DNA of 64,000 nt from Taudactylus pleione (Eukaryota > Chordata > Amphibia > Anura > Myobatrachidae): assembly GCA_031769625.1 (NCBI GenBank), contig JAUIMM010000601.1, forward strand, positions 6,782,001 to 6,846,000. Direction: 5' to 3'. Both the position numbers and the translations under genes were made by a program. Below the pieces are notes generated by a model. It was not told where the DNA came from, did not search any database, and saw only the letters and a list, made by a program, of their open reading frames with translations. Positions 1 to 10,592 of this stretch are shown here, one piece after another (position 1 is the first letter of the stretch; the number at the start of each line of letters is the position of its first letter).

Positions 1-84
1 TAGGCGGGAAAACCCGAGCCTATCTCGGTTCCTGGCTCGGATCGGGGGGTTCGGATTTCAGAAATCCAAACCCGCTCATCCCTA
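1..84. mobile_element. Terminal fragment of hAT element (TAGGG-terminus family), cut by window start
   Basis: The segment ends in GCTCATCCCTA and carries the same subterminal sequence (GGCGGGAAAA, CTCGGATCGG, TTCGGATTTCAGAAATCC) as the right end of the complete hAT at 28068-34788. It is therefore the right end of a relative whose body lies upstream of the window. The following 8 bp, ATTTAAAT (85-92), would be the target duplication, but the partner copy is outside the window. Confidence 0.85.
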
Positions 85-547
85 ATTTAAATCAAGAATG
101 TCCAGACAGCATTTAAATGTTGTTTAGACATATGTTTGGACATTTCTGGTTTATATGCATTCATAGGAACCAATATAATTACAGTGTCATAGATACTTTC
201 TCAAGTGGATTTCTAAATACATTTTATACAGTAAGTGTTCCTATCAGCCCTGGCAAGTACTTTTCCTTTTACAGACTGCCCCTAGTGTTTTGTCAGGAAA
301 CCCTTTCTTCTTAGGCTGCAGATTCACACATCTTTGTGGTGCTGATCCCATTTCTATTTTGCTAACTACTTTGGGGCTGATACAGATTTGAATGCAAGCA
401 GATTTGCAGATGTATTTGGCATGTTTTCCCAATGCGCATGCCCCAGAGGCGATCATACACAACTACGGGTGATGCTAAGTCGTATGTAGCTCACCTGCAT
501 TTCCACCTGCAGTTTTGTGGGGCATAACTGGGTCGTAATGTGGCGCT
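85..547. other. Intronic or flanking sequence, nothing recognised
   Basis: AT-rich sequence lying upstream of the first visible hemicentin exon. I found no EGF-type exon (no Asp-Ile-Asn-Glu-Cys signature after an AG acceptor), no RNA gene and no recognisable repeat here. Confidence 0.5.
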
Positions 548-867
548 CACACTTAGGGGTATATTTACATAGGTTAGATTTTGTTTTCTGTTAGATTTTG
601 CATTCAATTTTGGTTCGAATTTAGATTTTTTTAGTTACATTTTTTTGAAGGCATTTACTAAAGCCCAAATCGAATGTCAAATCGAAAAGAACAATTTATT
701 TCAAATGAAATCGAATTTCTGAAAAACATTGATGTTTTCCCATAGATGATAGATCATTTACTAACATTCGGTTTGCAAATCGAATGAACAATTTACTCAA
801 AATCGAACTGCAAATCCCCAAATGAATAGAAGAGCTTCAGCTTTTGTTTTCAGCATGAGCAGTTCGA
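548..867. repeat. AT-rich dispersed repeat next to a foldback element
   Basis: Starts with AGGGGTATATTTACAT, close to the 'aggggtaaatttacta' MITE ends also seen at 37604-37624 and 43205-43229. It contains repeated AATCGAA-type words, e.g. near 665, 707, 778 and 802. It abuts the large inverted repeat at 868-2155 and may be part of the same element. Boundaries are approximate. Confidence 0.5.
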
Positions 868-2155
868 TTTCACACAGATACATGCATGCATCAGTGAGAT
901 GCATGCATGTATCTTACTGTAAAAAGCTTGTTAAGTGTTAATGTTAAAACAAAATTACGTGGGGTCCCCCCCTAAAAACACAACCAGCCACGGACTTTTC
1001 ATAGCCAGTCCTGGTTGTGTAAGAACAGGGAAAAAATTGCGTAGGGTTCCCCTGTACTTAGTGCAACCAGCACCAGACTCTGATCTGGTCCTGGTTCTGG
1101 AATTACAGGGGAAAAATGCATAGGGTTCCCTTCCACAACCACACCAGACCCTTTCTAGTGGGTGAGTAATGTCACAGCCAGAGAAACCCTAATGTCACAG
1201 CCAGCCAAAACATTACCCCTGACCGCTAGGCAGCCCAGGCTGGGGATCCCTGGGGAGTTGGGGACCCCCCCCAATAAAGGGGTTGCCCTCTCCAGAGCAC
1301 CCCAGGCCGTTAGTCCAGGGCTATTTCCTGCACCCCTGGATGGTGGGTGCCGGGTTGATAGTGTAAAAGTGTTATGTAAAAAGAGTAGTGTAAACATTGT
1401 CTTTACGAGTAGAACTGCAGATTCCAGCAAGCCTCCCCCGCATGCTGGTACTTAGAGAACCACAAGTAGCAGCATGTGGGGCATTAAGGGCCCACTGGTA
1501 CCTGTAATTCACCTGTAAAGAAATGTTTAAATAAAGACAATACACACACCGTGACAGTATAGGTTTAATATATACATATACACACACTCATACATACTCA
1601 CCTACATTACCTGGACCAGTCCTCTTCTCTTTGTAAGCATCCTTGGTCTTCGTAAAATAAAAAACCTAAAAAACTGACCCACGAACTAGGTCCCATCCTG
1701 GGCCCTTAATGCCCCGCATGCTGGGACCTGCAGTTCTACTGGTAAAGACAATGTTTACACTTCTCTTTTTACACTATACTTCTACACTATCAACCCGGCA
1801 CCCACCGCCAACGGGTGCTGAGGATAGCCCCGGGCTTCCATACTAGCCTAGCCTGGCTGTGACAATAACCCCCCGCTAGAAAGGGTCCGGTGCTGTTTGT
1901 GGAAATTACAGGGGAACCCTATGCTTTTTGTTCCCCGTTATTTAAGAACCAGGACAGGATCAGAGCCTGGTGCTGATTGTGCTAAGTACAGGGGAAATCC
2001 TACGCAATTTTCCCCCTGTATTTACACAACCAGGACTGGCTATTCAAGTCCGAGGCTGGTTGTGCTTTTAGGGGGGACCAAACGTCATTTAAAAAAAAAA
2101 TATAACACTAAACAAGCTTTTTACAGTAAGATACATGCATGCATCTCACTGATGT
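868..2155. mobile_element. ~1.3-kb foldback (long inverted repeat) DNA element
   Basis: The left arm (ACAGATACATGCATGCATC, then AAAAAGCTTGTT, CCTGGTTGTGTAA, CACCAGACCCTTTCTAG) reappears inverted in the right arm (CTAGAAAGGGTCCGGTG, TTACACAACCAGG, AACAAGCTTTTTA, GATGCATGCATGTATCT on the complement). The inner part also pairs: GCATGCTGG, TAAAGACAATG and the GGGATAGCCC-like segments occur in both halves around a centre near 1560. No transposase is present. A diverged related copy lies at about 42345-43225. Confidence 0.75.
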
Positions 2156-2276
2156 ACACATAGGTGATTGAGTCAGCATCTCAAGCTCTAAGGCTGCACA
2201 AGCATATGCAAAGTTATCATTCGTGCCCACCCTTTATGAGATGCATCTGAACAGAGAGGCATGTGCATGTTCAAAT

Positions 2277-2605
2277 GGGATATGTTCAATATCCTGGCAG
2301 AATCCTGGTGCCAGCATCCCAACCGCCTGAATCCCGAAGCTAAGTATAGTGGTTATGGAAAGGGTTAGGTACTAGAGGGAGGGTTAGGTTTAAGGTGCGG
2401 GGAGGGCGAGGTTAGGTTTAGGGTGAGGGATGTTAGGTTTAGGCACTAGGGGGGGAGGTTAGGTTTAGGCACCGAGAAGGGAGGGTTAGGATTCGGGTAG
2501 GAAGAGGTGGAGGGTTAGGATACCGACCGACAGGTGTCAGTATCCTATCCCTGTCGGGATGCACGCGTCAGGATTTTGAACAACGACATCTCGTACCCAT
2601 GCCGT
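2277..2605. repeat. Dispersed repeat with internal GGTTAGG-rich degenerate tandem
   Basis: The middle (2340-2525) is an imperfect tandem of GGTTAGGTTTAGG-type words separated by CACTAGGGGGG-type spacers. The flanks carry a weak inverted repeat (TTCAATATCCTG on the left, CAGGATTTTGAA on the right), suggesting a non-autonomous DNA element rather than a telomere relic. Confidence 0.6.
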
Positions 2606-3303
2606 TCAAACATGCACCATCTTAAATAATGGGACCATACAATATTTTAGACCGTAAGCATACTTTTAAGACCTTAATATGTCTTAAAATTTTTGTAGTA
2701 TAGTTTTGAAACATACAGTACCAGCAATTATTGCAAGTACTCTGGTCAGCTGCACACTTTCCTTGAGTGCTAGAGCATGCCCACCGCCTCTCACAGACTG
2801 GCTGTCCTATGTATCTCTCATCTACCTAATTATACACGTTTAAGATAACGTTTATATTGATAGAGAATATTTGTGACACCTTTGTAAACTGTATGTAGTT
2901 TAATAAGTAAATGTCTAATATACACATGGATGTTAGTATGATACTTTGTATGTGACAGTCTGCATATGTGTGAGTATGTATGTCCTTGTAATTATTATTT
3001 TTTTTCATACAGTATTTCTAATGTCTGAAATGCATCTTATAGTCAGACAAATATGGTATCTATGAGATTGATGTTTTATTGCAATATGGATAAGTATTTT
3101 TCTCAGGGGTTAATCAGCCTATATCCTTATTTAGATGTGCCTTAGTTAGATATATAATGCTTAGATTTTTGTCCTATTATTAATTTACTAAATAGAAATT
3201 TACAAATACAACCTGAGCCAATTATATTTCAGGAGGCATTAGCACTTACATTCTCAGATCTCGTTTTTACTGTAGCAATGTGTTTTCTACTTTCTACCTA
3301 CAG

Positions 3304-3417
3304 ACATCAATGAGTGCAAAGAGTCAAACCTTTGTCATCAGCGCTGCTTTAATAGTATTGGAAGTTATCACTGTGGGTGCGATCCAGGCTTTCATTTGAA
3401 AGGCAGAAGATGTTTTG
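3304..3417 (+). CDS. HMCN1: Hemicentin exon: calcium-binding EGF module
   Basis: The exon follows a TTTCTACCTACAG acceptor and ends at a GTATGG donor. With the G of the upstream exon it opens with DINEC, the calcium-binding EGF start. It has six cysteines in EGF order and the consensus for Asn/Asp hydroxylation and calcium binding ([10 protein letters not shown]). The exon is 114 nt, phase 1 at both ends, so it can be added or skipped without shifting frame. Such modules form rigid calcium-stabilised rods in matrix proteins. It is the first exon of the gene visible in the window, and the 5.2-kb intron that follows is full of transposon remnants. Confidence 0.9.
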
Positions 3418-3713
3418 GTATGGATTAAATTTTTGTTGTTACTATGAGATAATGGGACAGAATAAATAATTAAACAGACTAACTCACTTTAGTGTAGCCC
3501 AATGAGAACCAGCATGGGCAACACCATGGTTTAGGGAGCACTTCAAACATATATTGAAAAAAGGTCCTGTTGCTATTGTGAAATGGTGCCCTAAACAGTT
3601 TTTATGTTTATTACTACCAAGTCCCTTTTTCACATTAGATCTTATATATAAAAGACATCAACACACAGTTGTATACAAATGTTTTGGCACTCCTGGTCAA
3701 ATTGCATGCTAAT

Positions 3714-4833
3714 TAGAGATGAGCGGTTCGGATACTGGGGGCACTACTAGTGGGGACATACTACTTGGGACACTACTAGTGGAGGCATATGACTGGGGGA
3801 ACTACTAATGGGGACATACTACTTGGGGCACAACTACTGGGGGCACTTCTAATGGGGGCATACTACTAGGGGCATTTGTAATGGGGGCACTACTAATGGG
3901 GGTGTACTACTATGGACACTACTACTGGGGGCATACTACCAGGGACATCACTACTGGGGGCACTACTACTGGGGGCATACTACTGGGGGCACTACTACTG
4001 GGGGCATACAACTGGGGGCATACTACTAGGGGCATACTACTAGGGACACTACTACTGGGGGCATACAACTTTGGGCACTACTAATGGGGGCATACTACTG
4101 AGGGAACTGCATAGGGGGCACTACTACTGAGGGCATTGTGTAAGGGACACCACTGCTGGGGGTATTGTGTAAGGGACACTATTGCTGTGGGCATTGTATA
4201 AGGGGCACTACTACTGTGGGCATTGTATAAGGGGCATTACTACTGTGGGCTTTGTGTATAAGGGCACTACGTGTGTGTCTGAACATAAATAAGATACACT
4301 ACTTTATGGTGTAATGTGAATCAGGGGCACTATGTGTGGTGTAATGTGAATAAGATTGTGCACTGTGACTCCTTGGGTTGTAGACCACTGTGTAAACAAG
4401 TACTGTGACTCTGCTGGCCGTACCCCACTTCCCAAGGACCATTCCATCTTGCACTACCTTTCGTTTCTGCCACTGTTGTGTGGCAATGTTTCATAGATGT
4501 GCTTTAAACTGTGGTGTCTGTGCTGCTGCGCCGCTGCTCTGACGCTTAGTAAGCAGTCAGCTCACTGCAACCTTTGGCCAATAATGGTGAAAACTATAAT
4601 TTAAACTGTGAGGTTGTCTAAATTGACTGTAAATGACTGTAAATTAATGTTATTGAGGTTAATAACACTCTAGGAAGAAAAAAAGCCCAATTTATGTGAT
4701 TTTAGCTTTTTTTGTCAATTTTTGAAAAAAATCCAAATCCAAAGCCAGTCACCGCAGTTTGGCAAATCCAAATCCGGACGATGAATTAGAACCAAATCCA
4801 AATCCGGCAAAAATGGTCCGGCGCACATCCCTA
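3714..4833. mobile_element. Non-autonomous hAT element, internal-deletion relative of the 28-kb hAT
   Basis: It begins TAGAGATGAGCGG and ends GCGCACATCCCTA, matching in inverted order the two termini of the complete element at 28068-34788. Near its right end, TGTGATTTTAGCTTTTT and the 'ttgaggttaataa' segment match the complement of 28215-28290. The flanking 8-mers ATGCTAAT and ATGTTAAG agree at 6 of 8 positions, as expected for an old target duplication. The interior (about 3735-4300) is a degenerate array of GGGGGCATACTACTACT-type units and carries no transposase. It sits in a hemicentin intron. Confidence 0.85.
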
Positions 4834-5271
4834 ATGTTAAGTGAAAAGAAGTTAAAATAATATATATAGGGTACAGATGTAAACAAACATTAAACATTCT
4901 TGCACATTTTAATGCAATTACTATTATTTATTTCCTTAATCACACCCTCCTGGCTTAGACAGAGACATACATGTCTCCCAGGAGCTACATGCTTTAGTCT
5001 TGCAACAGTCCTCCAGCAGAAGAGATTTGTCACTGGGGAGTTGAACAACTGTGTAGAGCTTACTCCATTCTCCCACTTGGAACCTCTGATGCCTCTGCGG
5101 GGTTTTTGAATGAAGCTAAAGAAATACGTTGTTCTCACTGTGAGGCACCCCAGCAGACTCCTGAGAATATCTGTCACAATTTATAGGAATCACTGAGCAG
5201 ATAACTAGTAGTGATGGGCCACAGTAGCTGGCGGTCATTAATTAGTTATATGATATTATTTACAAGATAAC
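4834..5271. other. Intron sequence, nothing recognised
   Basis: No exon, RNA gene or repeat that I can name. Short ORFs on both strands overlap each other here and show no protein family signature. Confidence 0.4.
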
Positions 5272-5293
5272 ATTATTATTATTATTATTATTA
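5272..5293. repeat. (ATT)n microsatellite
   Basis: Seven consecutive ATT units immediately before the ACTAGCTGGGATACCCGG end of a dispersed repeat. Confidence 0.9.
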
Positions 5294-6395
5294 CTAGCTG
5301 GGATACCCGGAGTTGCCCGGGTTGAAGACTGGACCCTGTAAGTACACCTGCAGCCTTTAATTGTTCACATTGTCCTCACCTATAACCCCATTCCATTGAT
5401 CCTGAAAAAGACCCTACAGTTTGCTAACATGCATGCAAACAGTGGCGTAACTACCATGGGTGCAAGGGGTGCGGCTGCTATGATGCCCGAGCTGCCTCTG
5501 TGGACCACCGCTTGCCCTGCACCCAGTTACACACACAAGGTGCGCTAGTCCAGTCAGTGCTATCGAGAGGGGCCCGGGTGCCAGCTCACCAGCTGATTAC
5601 AGCTGGCGCACTTGCAGGCAGTCATGTAGAGACAGTGTCGACAGTCGCGAGGCAATCAGAGCTCGCAGACTGGTAGCCAATCTGCAGTGGCAGCACCATT
5701 TGGCTGCTGATCAATGAGCTCTGATTGGCTCACAACAGGTACCAGATTCAAATTGCGCAAGTGCAGTCTGTCCATGTCTGCCACTGCCTGCTGGTGCGAC
5801 AGCTGTAATTAGCTGGTGGCCAGGCCCCAAATCCACATGGGGCAATACTACTATGTGGAATAATCTGTAAAGGGTATAATGTGTAAGGGGCATTACTGTG
5901 TGACTCTGTGTGGCATAATCTGAATGGGATCTGTGTGGCTTAACATGAATGGGCTCTGTGTGAAGGCAAATGTACTGTATGTGTTTTTTTACTTTGAGGA
6001 GCTCTTTTAAGGTCTTGCTATGTGGCCTACAAAGTTCTAGTTATGTTGTTGCATGCAAACACACAGGCTCTGGATTTAATACAGACTTGCATGAGTCATC
6101 AAGTTTGCTCAGACTTAGGTTAAAAGGATACCTTTGTTGCATTCTTACAAGTTTTTGGCGGACTGCCAATTTCCACTGGAGCTAACCCCAGAACCTGTAT
6201 AATTTAAGATTGTCCCCATTTTTAGAGATTGTTTGACAGTGTGTGGCCCTGACAAAGTTCAAACCTAAGCAAAAACCCAATCCTGGTCAAACTACACCAC
6301 CATGCCAAATTTGGTGGAGCTAGGTCCAAAACTGTGGCCGTGCAAGAAAGGACAAACAGACGGACAGACACACTTTCTCGCTTATTATATAGATT
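5294..6395. repeat. Dispersed repeat of ACTAGCTG...TTATTATATAGAT type, interrupted
   Basis: The left part starts TAGCTGGGATACCCGG and AGTTGCCCGGG. The right part (about 6190-6395) holds CCTGACAAAGTTCAAACC, CCACCATGCCAAATTTGG and ends CTCGCTTATTATATAGAT. This pair of ends recurs together in vertebrate genomes as one interspersed repeat, which I cannot assign to a superfamily. A hAT-like fragment (from 5445) interrupts it. Simple ATT repeats flank both sides. Confidence 0.55.
5445..5966. mobile_element. hAT-like non-autonomous fragment (CAGTGGCGTAAC terminus)
   Basis: The left end CAGTGGCGTAACTACC is a typical hAT-type terminus. The complementary end GTAACGCCACTG is seen in another element at 44753-44764. 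The interior is GC-rich and the tail has GGGGCATTACTGTGTGACT-like units, resembling the G-rich arrays of other hAT elements here. No matching right terminus is present before 6100, so the copy appears truncated. The right boundary is uncertain. Confidence 0.55.
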
Positions 6396-6511
6396 ATTAT
6401 TAGTAGTAGTATTATTATAGTAGAACACTCAAATGAAACAAATGACAATACACAAGAGAAACAACCATTGAGAACGCTATACAATGGAATGACAAATAAT
6501 AACAATAGTGG

Positions 6512-6938
6512 TCAGTGACCCAGGGCAAGAGTGAGGAGCATAATCTTGATTCTAGATGAAGGGGAGCCAGTGAAAGAGCTGAAAAGGAGGAGAGTTCGAG
6601 TCAATGCAGCAAGATAGGAAGAGGAGACAAGCAGCAGCATTGAGGATAAATGTAAGAGGGGAGAGGTGAGATAGAGGAAGATCACAGAATAAGAGGTTGC
6701 AATAGTCAAGGGGCCAAATGACAAGGGCATGAATATGAGTGGTGGTAGCCTCCAGGGTGAGGAAAGGCCTGATCCTGGAGATGTTGTAGAGGAGAGAGGT
6801 GAAAGTGGCAGGATTGGGAGGGAGGTGAAGGAGAGGGAGTAGTCAAAGATAACACCTAGGCAGCTGACTTGGGGAAGCAAGAAGAGGATAGGAGAGAGGG
6901 GGAAGGTGAATGGGCACTGGAGGGGGGAAAACAATGAA
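6512..6938 (-). pseudogene. LINE reverse transcriptase fragment (L2/CR1-like), frameshifted
   Basis: Read on the - strand with frame changes, the sequence gives pieces typical of the C-terminal part of jockey-clade (L2/CR1-like) reverse transcriptases: LGVIFDYSLSFTS, then NISRIRPFLTLEA and LDYCNLLFCDLP. These lie in at least two frames, so this is a dead copy. It continues at 7522-7870 after a 573-bp MITE insertion with a 5-bp target duplication. The 140-codon open frame over this stretch is a mixture of true and shifted frames and not a host gene. Confidence 0.75.
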
Positions 6939-6943
6939 CTCAG

Positions 6944-7516
6944 GACCTGATTCAGACCTGCTTGCTAGATGCGTTCGCTTGCAAATTCAGCAAGGCAGGT
7001 GATCGCATGGCAAGGCATTAGCATGCCCACTATGTCTTGGCATACAATCGCTTTGTGTATGCAGATGCCCACCAGCCAGTCTTAAGATGCCCACTTGCGC
7101 ACGTCGTCATCTACAAAAAGTGTGTGCAACCATCGGTAACATCGAGTACCATCGGATGCGATTGCAGCACTTATGCTTGACCATACCCTGCCACAAGCAC
7201 TGCGAGCACTTCAGTGTAAATACCAGCCAGGTGACGTTTACTATGATGCGGCCTCTTAATTTATGCACACCTCTGAAATGGCATTAAGGTGCTCAGGCAA
7301 GCCTGCATTTACCCCTCCACTGCCCCGTTTTTAATGGCCAGCCTCTGTCACCACCCACAAATGGCTTCTCCTGTCACTTATTCACCCGGGCTGTCTCTGT
7401 GCAGCGAGTGAACGCTTCCTGTTCTCTCGCAGCGGTTTGCGCATGTGCACTGCGATGCGTATGCATGCGCACAGTGCGAACCATCGGCATCCTAACGAGT
7501 GGGTCTGAAACAGGTC
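6944..7516. mobile_element. MITE (GRCCTGATTC family) inserted in LINE
   Basis: It begins GACCTGATTCAGACC and ends GGTCTGAAACAGGTC, an imperfect inverted repeat. CTCAG flanks it on both sides (6939-6943 and 7517-7521), a perfect 5-bp target duplication. The insertion splits a LINE reverse transcriptase fragment. No coding capacity. Related copies lie at 23206-24990, 53076-53523 and 58243-58605. Confidence 0.85.
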
Positions 7517-7521
7517 CTCAG

Positions 7522-7870
7522 TCTGTTGAATGTAAGAAACTATGACACATTCAGGAATGGATGGAAGAGAGAGACAGTCGGAGATACGAGTGTGTTGGAG
7601 AAGAGCTCAGAGGAGGAGCAATAGATTGTATGTCACCAGCATGCAGGTTGGCCAAAGTAACTGATGAGATCACCAAGGGAGAAAGTGTAGAGAGATAAGA
7701 GAAGGGGCCACTCTACCAACAGGAAGAGGAAGAGAGTAGAAGGTAGAGTTGGAAGCAGAGTTAAAGGAAAAACGTTAGAGAGGTAGGAGGACAGAGTCAT
7801 GGAGCGCAGAGAGCGTATGGTGTGAAGGAAGAGAGGATGGTCACCTGCCACATCTACTGGTTTTATTATT
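7522..7870 (-). pseudogene. LINE reverse transcriptase fragment, upstream part
   Basis: On the - strand the sequence reads LYTFSLGDLIS followed by a degraded catalytic box: the expected Tyr-Ala-Asp-Asp motif is replaced by His-Ala-Gly-Asp in one frame. This is the palm region just before the part preserved at 6512-6938. Stop codons and the lost Asp show that it is inactive. Confidence 0.65.
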
Positions 7871-8588
7871 CTCCAATATTCCGCAAATAAATAGTACTTG
7901 TGCATACAAATGTGTGGAAATATATTACATTCAAATGTGTAACATGCAAACATTGTGTTGAAGTCATATATATATTATTACTATTATGACTATTATATAC
8001 AAAACAAGACTGGGCATAAACAAACATACATAATGGGTAAGAAGGCCTGCTTACAGTCTATCACAAATGCATACAATATGAAAAATAGTACACAGTGATA
8101 TTCTCTACCGTAATGGCACAAAAAGAGCTGCCTGAATGCGTGCCAAAACCGAAAAATGGCACCATCATTTAAAATCACAATAAATAAAACAAATTGGAGA
8201 TGGCTCCTACTCAAGGCGCTTAATATATATTACATTAATTATACAGTACATGATTAGATGTAGAAAAACATTTGTCCCTTCTATAGTGAACCCTCATGTG
8301 GAGCTTGTCTGTCCTTTTTCTTATAGTAGATTCACTTTGCTAGTTCAGTTGTCCTTGGAAACCAGTTACATGAAAATACTGTATAAGAATAAGCATACAG
8401 TGTGTAGACCAGCCTCTGGTAAATGGGTATATGTATAGAAATCTTCCCTCTCATGGTGTCACTTAAGGGTTCTATTAAACGTCGATTGGCGCACCCAGAA
8501 TCACACTCTAGGGAATGATGTATATGCAAACCTTATTGTGTGGGATACAAATAATGAATTATTTACTGACATCTATATTTCCTTGAAG
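7871..8588. other. Intron sequence before second hemicentin exon
   Basis: No additional exon or nameable repeat seen. The final 30 bp carry a pyrimidine-containing tract and the AAG acceptor of the exon at 8589. Confidence 0.4.
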
Positions 8589-8714
8589 ATTTAAATGAAT
8601 GCCGCCAGACAGTGTGCAGGCCGGACCAACTTTGTAAAAACACACGTGGTAGTTATAAATGCATTGATATATGTCCTTCTGGATTTACTAAGCTGGAAAA
8701 TGGATCATGTGTAG
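8589..8714 (+). CDS. HMCN1: Hemicentin exon: EGF module
   Basis: The exon lies between a TTGAAG acceptor and a perfect GTGAGT donor and is 126 nt, phase 1 at both ends. With the split codon it begins DLNEC and continues CRQTVCRPDQLC, then CKNTRGSYKC, with six cysteines. The Asp-x-Asn-Glu start and the N-x4-Tyr pattern between cysteines 3 and 4 mark calcium binding. The wording is close to the corresponding module of human HMCN1 as I remember it, which supports the paralogue assignment. Confidence 0.93.
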
Positions 8715-8892
8715 GTGAGTGTTTCTCATAAATATGTTGTGCCTTATATAAGACTAAAAAATGTAAATGAAACTAGTGAAGGACTGTGCAGAACGAGTCA
8801 TTATATGTACAACATACAGCAGCAATAGTTTGCAATCTATTTCATCCAGAGTGTCCTGTGCTTGTCCAACAAAGAAGCACCGTAGACACTAC

Positions 8893-9040
8893 AGTGAGAG
8901 TTTTTGGAAGTGGAGATGTTGCCAATAGCAACCATTCAGATTCTACTTAACATATACTGTAACTAGCACCTTCTAGAAGATAATAGCTAGAATATGATTG
9001 GTTGCTATGGGCAACATCTCCACTCCTAAAAACTCTCACT
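8893..9040. mobile_element. Palindromic MITE, ~148 bp
   Basis: AGTGAGAGTTTTTGGAAGTG, GGAGATGTTGCC and AGCAACCA on the left reappear inverted on the right as TGGTTGCT, GGCAACATCTCC and ACTCTCACT. The whole forms one hairpin. A half copy of the same family lies near 54049-54105. Confidence 0.8.
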
Positions 9041-9329
9041 TTAGGAAATTTAACCCTACATGAGGACAAAAGTGTAAAGGACCTATGCACGTATACATGA
9101 AAAATGCAATAGGCATTCTGCAATGAACATATCCTTAAGGCCAGCATTTTAATCTCATATCCATTTACATTCTTCACCATGTTGGACATGTACATCATTA
9201 TACAAATGAGAGCGCTGTCACTTTAGTGCTCTGTTGCGTTGCTAGACTTTATGAAAGACAAGCACTGCACTGCAAACCATTGAGTGTGGATAATGCTTAC
9301 TTACATGCATACTCTTGTATCCATCTTAG

Positions 9330-9458
9330 ATATTAATGAGTGCAGAGATGCTACACATCGATGTCAAAACAATCAAATATGTGAGAACGCACTCGGCAGT
9401 TATCTCTGCACTTGTCCTCGTGGGTTCAGGTCTGAAGATCCCGGGATGCCTTGTGTAG
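9330..9458 (+). CDS. HMCN1: Hemicentin exon: calcium-binding EGF module
   Basis: Acceptor CCATCTTAG, donor GTATGT, 129 nt, phase 1 at both ends. The product begins DINEC after the split codon and has six cysteines, including CENALGSYLC between the third and fourth, the calcium-binding hydroxylation consensus. Only 87 bp separate it from the next exon, a very short intron in a gene whose other introns here are 0.6-5.2 kb. Confidence 0.93.
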   Translation: MLMSAEMLHIDVKTIKYVRTHSAVISALVLVGSGLKIPGCLV

Positions 9459-9545
9459 GTATGTAAAATGTGCATGCATGCTTTTTTTGGTGTTTGTGTT
9501 GACTTTTAAATGGTTTCAAGTTAACAAATTTAAATTATTGTATAG

Positions 9546-9665
9546 ATATCAATGAATGTGAAAAGCAAGATGCGTGTCAACACGAATGTAGAAATGTTCT
9601 CGGAAGTTATCAATGTCTCTGCCCCACCGGTTATCAGCTAATGGCTAATGGAAAGACGTGTCAAG
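9546..9665 (+). CDS. HMCN1: Hemicentin exon: calcium-binding EGF module
   Basis: Acceptor TTGTATAG, donor GTATGG, 120 nt, phase 1 at both ends. The product begins DINEC, then [24 protein letters not shown] and ends GKTCQ, with six cysteines. It matches the penultimate EGF module of HMCN1 as I remember it. In human HMCN1 I recall a further EGF and a basic, Tyr-rich linker between this module and the one encoded at 9330-9458. The 87-bp intron leaves no room for those here. Confidence 0.93.
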
Positions 9666-10317
9666 GTATGGCTGTGCAATACGTGTCAGGTTTATTAAAG
9701 TTCAATAGTAAAGTTCACAAGAATGCTATTACAAGTACAATAGGTTTTGCAGATTAAAACTCCTTCCTACCATGTGTGAGAGAGTTTTGCAAAAAAAAAA
9801 GTTCATACAGATGCATTAAGCATTAAAGGGACACCTGACATATAATAATTTTATTGCATTGCGCCATTCATGCATTACCATTTCACCTCACATTATCATA
9901 ACTTGACTCATGAAATCAGTTATACATTTTGTTTGTAGTACCAGTTCTAGCCTCTTTAAGCACTCTTACTGCACGTTACATTAGATTTAGCAAGCAGTGT
10001 AGATGCATCGGAGCAAGCATATTTCAGTCAACATTATTAATTCCTATCTCAATTCAAGATGCTGGTCTTTCCCTCCCATTGGCTATCACTCTGGAATGGA
10101 GACTTTACCAAACAAATGGCTTCAGTATAATGGGATCTCTCCCCATCATACCAAGGATGGATCTGGACTTTCCTTTTAAGAAGGACAGTTTAACAATTAA
10201 TAAAGACTCTGGGTTTCTATTCATGAATACACTTACACGTTTATAGCCTTACAATACAAATATAATTACAATTCAAATAACATACAAGTGCACATCATTC
10301 CCTGTATTAAACTACGC
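9666..10317. other. Intron sequence, nothing recognised
   Basis: No exon or family-level repeat found. The open frame around 9929-10246 shows no protein family features and no splice-compatible EGF pattern. Confidence 0.4.
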
Positions 10318-10400
10318 ACTTTACAGGTCATCATGCAGGGGATTCAAACTCTAGACCACAAGTGCCATGTCAGACATTTAACTGGTGAGCTATCTGTAAT
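10318..10400 (-). repeat. tRNA-derived SINE head (fragment)
   Basis: On the - strand the sequence has an A-box-like TAGCTCACCAGTTAA (complement of 10378-10392) and a B-box-like GAGTTTGAATCC (complement of 10340-10351), spaced as in a tRNA. It lacks a clean cloverleaf and CCA-compatible end, so a SINE head is more likely than a tRNA gene. The tail boundary towards lower coordinates is not clear. Confidence 0.55.
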
Positions 10401-10592
10401 TATGTAGTATGTGTTTGTGCCATGGTAACCTTCACTGACTTAATCCCAATGTATTAAAATACACAGCATTCTAAGCAAGAGATTTGAATATCCAAATCTC
10501 ATATACAATATTCTGACACTTAACATGTCTTAGCAATCAGTATGCTTTTTGCTCCTGTGTAGCAAGCCTTGTAATTCTAACTATACCTATAT

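Noticed and set aside
2340..2525. Interstitial telomere
   Set aside because: The words are GGTTAGGTTTAGG with irregular spacers, not uniform TTAGGG, and sit inside a repeat with inverted flanks.
5437..6058. CATGCAAA on both sides of the CAGTGGCGTAAC element as an 8-bp duplication
   Set aside because: The sequence before the right CATGCAAA does not resemble the complement of the left terminus, so the match is probably chance.
6512..6934. 140-codon - strand open frame as a host gene
   Set aside because: It mixes true and shifted frames of a LINE reverse transcriptase. The recognisable motifs need two or more frames.
3418..8588. A further EGF exon in the first visible intron, or in 9666-14210
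   Set aside because: I scanned for an AG acceptor followed by A-Y/T-x-AAT-GAR-TGY in phase 1 and a GT donor about 115-130 bp later, and found none. A diverged exon could still be missed by eye.
10318..10400. Possible tRNA gene on the - strand
   Set aside because: Box-like words are present, but the arms do not form a clean cloverleaf. A SINE fragment is more likely.
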